Source: Gammaproteobacteria bacterium (GTDB taxonomy: Bacteria > Pseudomonadota > Gammaproteobacteria > PS1 > Pseudothioglobaceae). From it: DNA of 37,277 nt. Every line of letters begins with the position of its first letter. The first letter of the stretch is position 1. Under the pieces are notes generated by a model. The model saw only the letters and a list, made by a program, of their open reading frames with translations, was not told where the DNA came from and searched no databases. The position numbers were made by a program, and so were the translations under genes. The DNA lies in the NCBI GenBank assembly GCA_015659815.1, contig DQME01000025.1, positions 1 through 37,277 of the forward strand, written 5' to 3'. This document shows positions 35,711 through 37,277 of the stretch, piece after piece.

Positions 35711-36895
35711 ATGAATATTGATGAAGCACTTGCCGTTTTTTTGAGAGGCGCTGACGAGATACTGCCTATAGAAGAGCTAAAGAAAAAGCTCTCCAAAAAT
35801 AAAACACTAAGGGTAAAGGCGGGCTTTGATCCAACAGCACCTGACCTACACCTTGGCCACACAGTACTAATCAACAAACTCAAACAGATACAAGATATGG
35901 GTCATGAAATATTGTTCTTGATTGGTGACTTCACTGGCATGATAGGTGACCCTACAGGCAAAAACACTACCCGCCCACCGATGTCAAAAGAGCAACTCCT
36001 TGAAAACTCTAAGAGTTACCAGGAACAGGTATTTAAGATTCTCGATAAGGACAAAACCACCATCATGTTTAACTCAGAGTGGATGGAAAAGATGAGCTCA
36101 GCTGATATGATCAAATTGGCATCACAACAGACCGTAGCGAGGATGCTAGAACGTGACGACTTCTCCAAACGCTACAAATCAGGACAGGGCATATCGATTC
36201 ATGAATTCTTGTACCCACTAGTTCAGGGTTACGATTCAGTAGCTATGGATGCAGACATGGAGCTTGGTGGGACTGACCAAAAATTTAACCTATTGATGGG
36301 TCGAGAGCTGCAAAAGCAGGCAGGCAAAGAGCAACAAGTAATACTAACTATGCCTATATTGGAAGGCCTAGATGGTGTACAGAAAATGTCGAAGTCTTTA
36401 AACAACTATATCGGTATCGATGAGGCTCCAGATGACATGTTCGGTAAGATTATGTCTATATCGGATGAATTGATGTGGCGCTACCTCGAACTTTTAAGTT
36501 TTGAGTCTCTAGAAACCATTGATTCATGGAAAAAAGAGGTAGAGACTGGAGGGAACCCAAGAAACATTAAATTTAGACTCGCCAACGAAATAATCACCCG
36601 CTTTCATGATAGCGATGCAGCCAAACAGGCTCAACAAAACTTCACCAACAGGTTTGCAAAGAATCAGATTCCTGATGATATGCCAGAATTCAACTTCGAT
36701 TCGGGTACAAAAATTGCCAACCTACTAAAAGACGCCAATCTGGTTAGCTCAACATCCGAAGCATTCAGGATGATTAAACAGGGAGCGGCAAAGATGAATG
36801 GTGAAAAGATAAGCGATAAAGACCTAACTCCTGAACCTGGAGAGGCGGTATATCAAGTAGGCAAAAGAAAATTCGCCAGAGTAACTATCTCTTAA
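35711..36895 (+). CDS. tyrS: Tyrosyl-tRNA synthetase
   Basis: It charges tRNA-Tyr. It is a class I enzyme with the HIGH-type motif HLGHT (about 47-51) in [16 protein letters not shown] and the KMSKS motif in [10 protein letters not shown] near residue 235. A C-terminal S4 RNA-binding domain follows ([21 protein letters not shown]). At 394 residues it is of the shorter TyrS type common in proteobacteria. It begins 2 nt after the proA stop, so the two are coupled. The ssrA promoter begins inside its stop codon region. Confidence 0.97.
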   Translation: MNIDEALAVFLRGADEILPIEELKKKLSKNKTLRVKAGFDPTAPDLHLGHTVLINKLKQIQDMGHEILFLIGDFTGMIGDPTGKNTTRPPMSKEQLLENSKSYQEQVFKILDKDKTTIMFNSEWMEKMSSADMIKLASQQTVARMLERDDFSKRYKSGQGISIHEFLYPLVQGYDSVAMDADMELGGTDQKFNLLMGRELQKQAGKEQQVILTMPILEGLDGVQKMSKSLNNYIGIDEAPDDMFGKIMSISDELMWRYLELLSFESLETIDSWKKEVETGGNPRNIKFRLANEIITRFHDSDAAKQAQQNFTNRFAKNQIPDDMPEFNFDSGTKIANLLKDANLVSSTSEAFRMIKQGAAKMNGEKISDKDLTPEPGEAVYQVGKRKFARVTIS

Positions 36896-36919
36896 CTGCA
36901 AAATACAAAGTGATATAAT
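36892..36919 (+). promoter_or_regulatory. Promoter of ssrA
   Basis: TTAACT (36892-36897), overlapping the tyrS stop, and a perfect TATAAT (36914-36919) are separated by 16 bp. The mature RNA begins 11 nt after the -10 box, so only a very short 5' leader would be removed. Confidence 0.65.
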
Positions 36920-36929
36920 AGTCAACCCT

Positions 36930-37277
36930 GGGGATGACATGGCTTCGACGAGGAGTTGGATCTCAAGGACGCATGCCGAGAATAAGGATAACTCGTAAAA
37001 ATTCTCTTTAAAAAAGATAGTTGCAAACGAAAACAACTACGCTCTAGCTGCATAGCTAGCCGTCCCTTAGGGGTTGTCTGTACTTTTAAGATGACGGTCG
37101 CTCACAGACTCGCTAGGATTATTTTTTCAGGGTAATTCGGTTAAAACTTAATCTGAAATCGCACTAACATCCCTGATGGCCGGGTGGTTAATTGCTAAAC
37201 TAATAGACCAAGCTAAGCATGTAGACTTCTTGACTGAAGGTTTTCGGACGCGGGTTCAATTCCCGCCATCTCCACCA
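36930..37277 (+). ncRNA. ssrA: Transfer-messenger RNA (tmRNA)
   Basis: tmRNA rescues stalled ribosomes and tags the unfinished protein for proteolysis. The 5' end GGGGATG pairs with CATCTCC before the encoded ACCA, forming the tRNA-like acceptor; GGTTCAATTCCCGCC gives the T-arm. The tag frame runs from GCA at 37023 to TAG at 37053-37055 and reads ANENNYALAA, so with the tmRNA-borne alanine the tag is AANENNYALAA. It is a normal one-piece gene, 348 nt, complete to the last base of the window. Confidence 0.97.

Overview
The window is AT-rich and densely packed with mostly housekeeping genes. It looks like the chromosome of a sulfur-oxidising gammaproteobacterium, most likely of the SUP05/Thioglobus (Thioglobaceae) type or a related symbiont. 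Pointers to this are a Tat-exported SoxB, an assimilatory APS reductase/sulfite reductase cluster, an Rnf complex, the gammaproteobacterial EF-P/EpmA pair, and the ftsH-folP-glmM and lptE-holA gene orders. The taxonomic call is inference from gene content and base composition; no marker was compared with a database.

Layout. 1-3.0 kb (minus): a HupE/UreJ-like membrane protein cut by the window edge and missing from the ORF track, then soxB. 3.1-6.9 kb (plus): murE-murF, tRNA-Arg(ACG), pgsA, tRNA-Gly(GCC), tRNA-Cys(GCA). 6.9-10 kb (minus): azlD, azlC, a decayed arsR/GNAT relic and a SulP anion transporter. 10.1-14.1 kb (minus): a tightly coupled set in transcription order Sel1-repeat protein, YcgN-like Cys-cluster protein, DUF2914 protein, argG. 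14.1-15.7 kb (minus): efp then epmA. 15.7-19 kb (plus): sucCD and a YbjJ-like MFS transporter. 19-24.1 kb (minus): rnfABCDG overlapping queA, with no rnfE. 24.2-27.3 kb (minus): siroheme sulfite reductase, DUF934, DUF2061 and cysH, with an Lrp/AsnC regulator divergent from them. 28-32.8 kb (minus): a TauE/SafE permease, glmM, folP, ftsH. 33-37.3 kb (plus): lptE-holA-proA-tyrS, then a complete tmRNA gene whose CCA is the last base of the window.

How the genes work together. SoxB oxidises thiosulfate-derived sulfur in the periplasm. The cys cluster reduces activated sulfate to sulfide for biosynthesis: APS to sulfite by CysH, then sulfite to sulfide by the siroheme enzyme. SulP could import sulfate and TauE/SafE could export sulfite or a related anion. 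The Rnf complex lies just downstream of the cys cluster on the same strand and could supply low-potential electrons, for example as reduced ferredoxin, to a sulfite reductase that has no flavoprotein partner here.

I found no CRISPR array, insertion sequence, phage gene or toxin-antitoxin pair. The points most worth a second look are the missing rnfE with queA coupled to the rnf operon, the arsR/GNAT relic, the Lrp-associated sulfur assimilation cluster next to rnf, the Sel1-YcgN-DUF2914-argG operon, and the apparently leaderless murE (and perhaps sucC) promoters.
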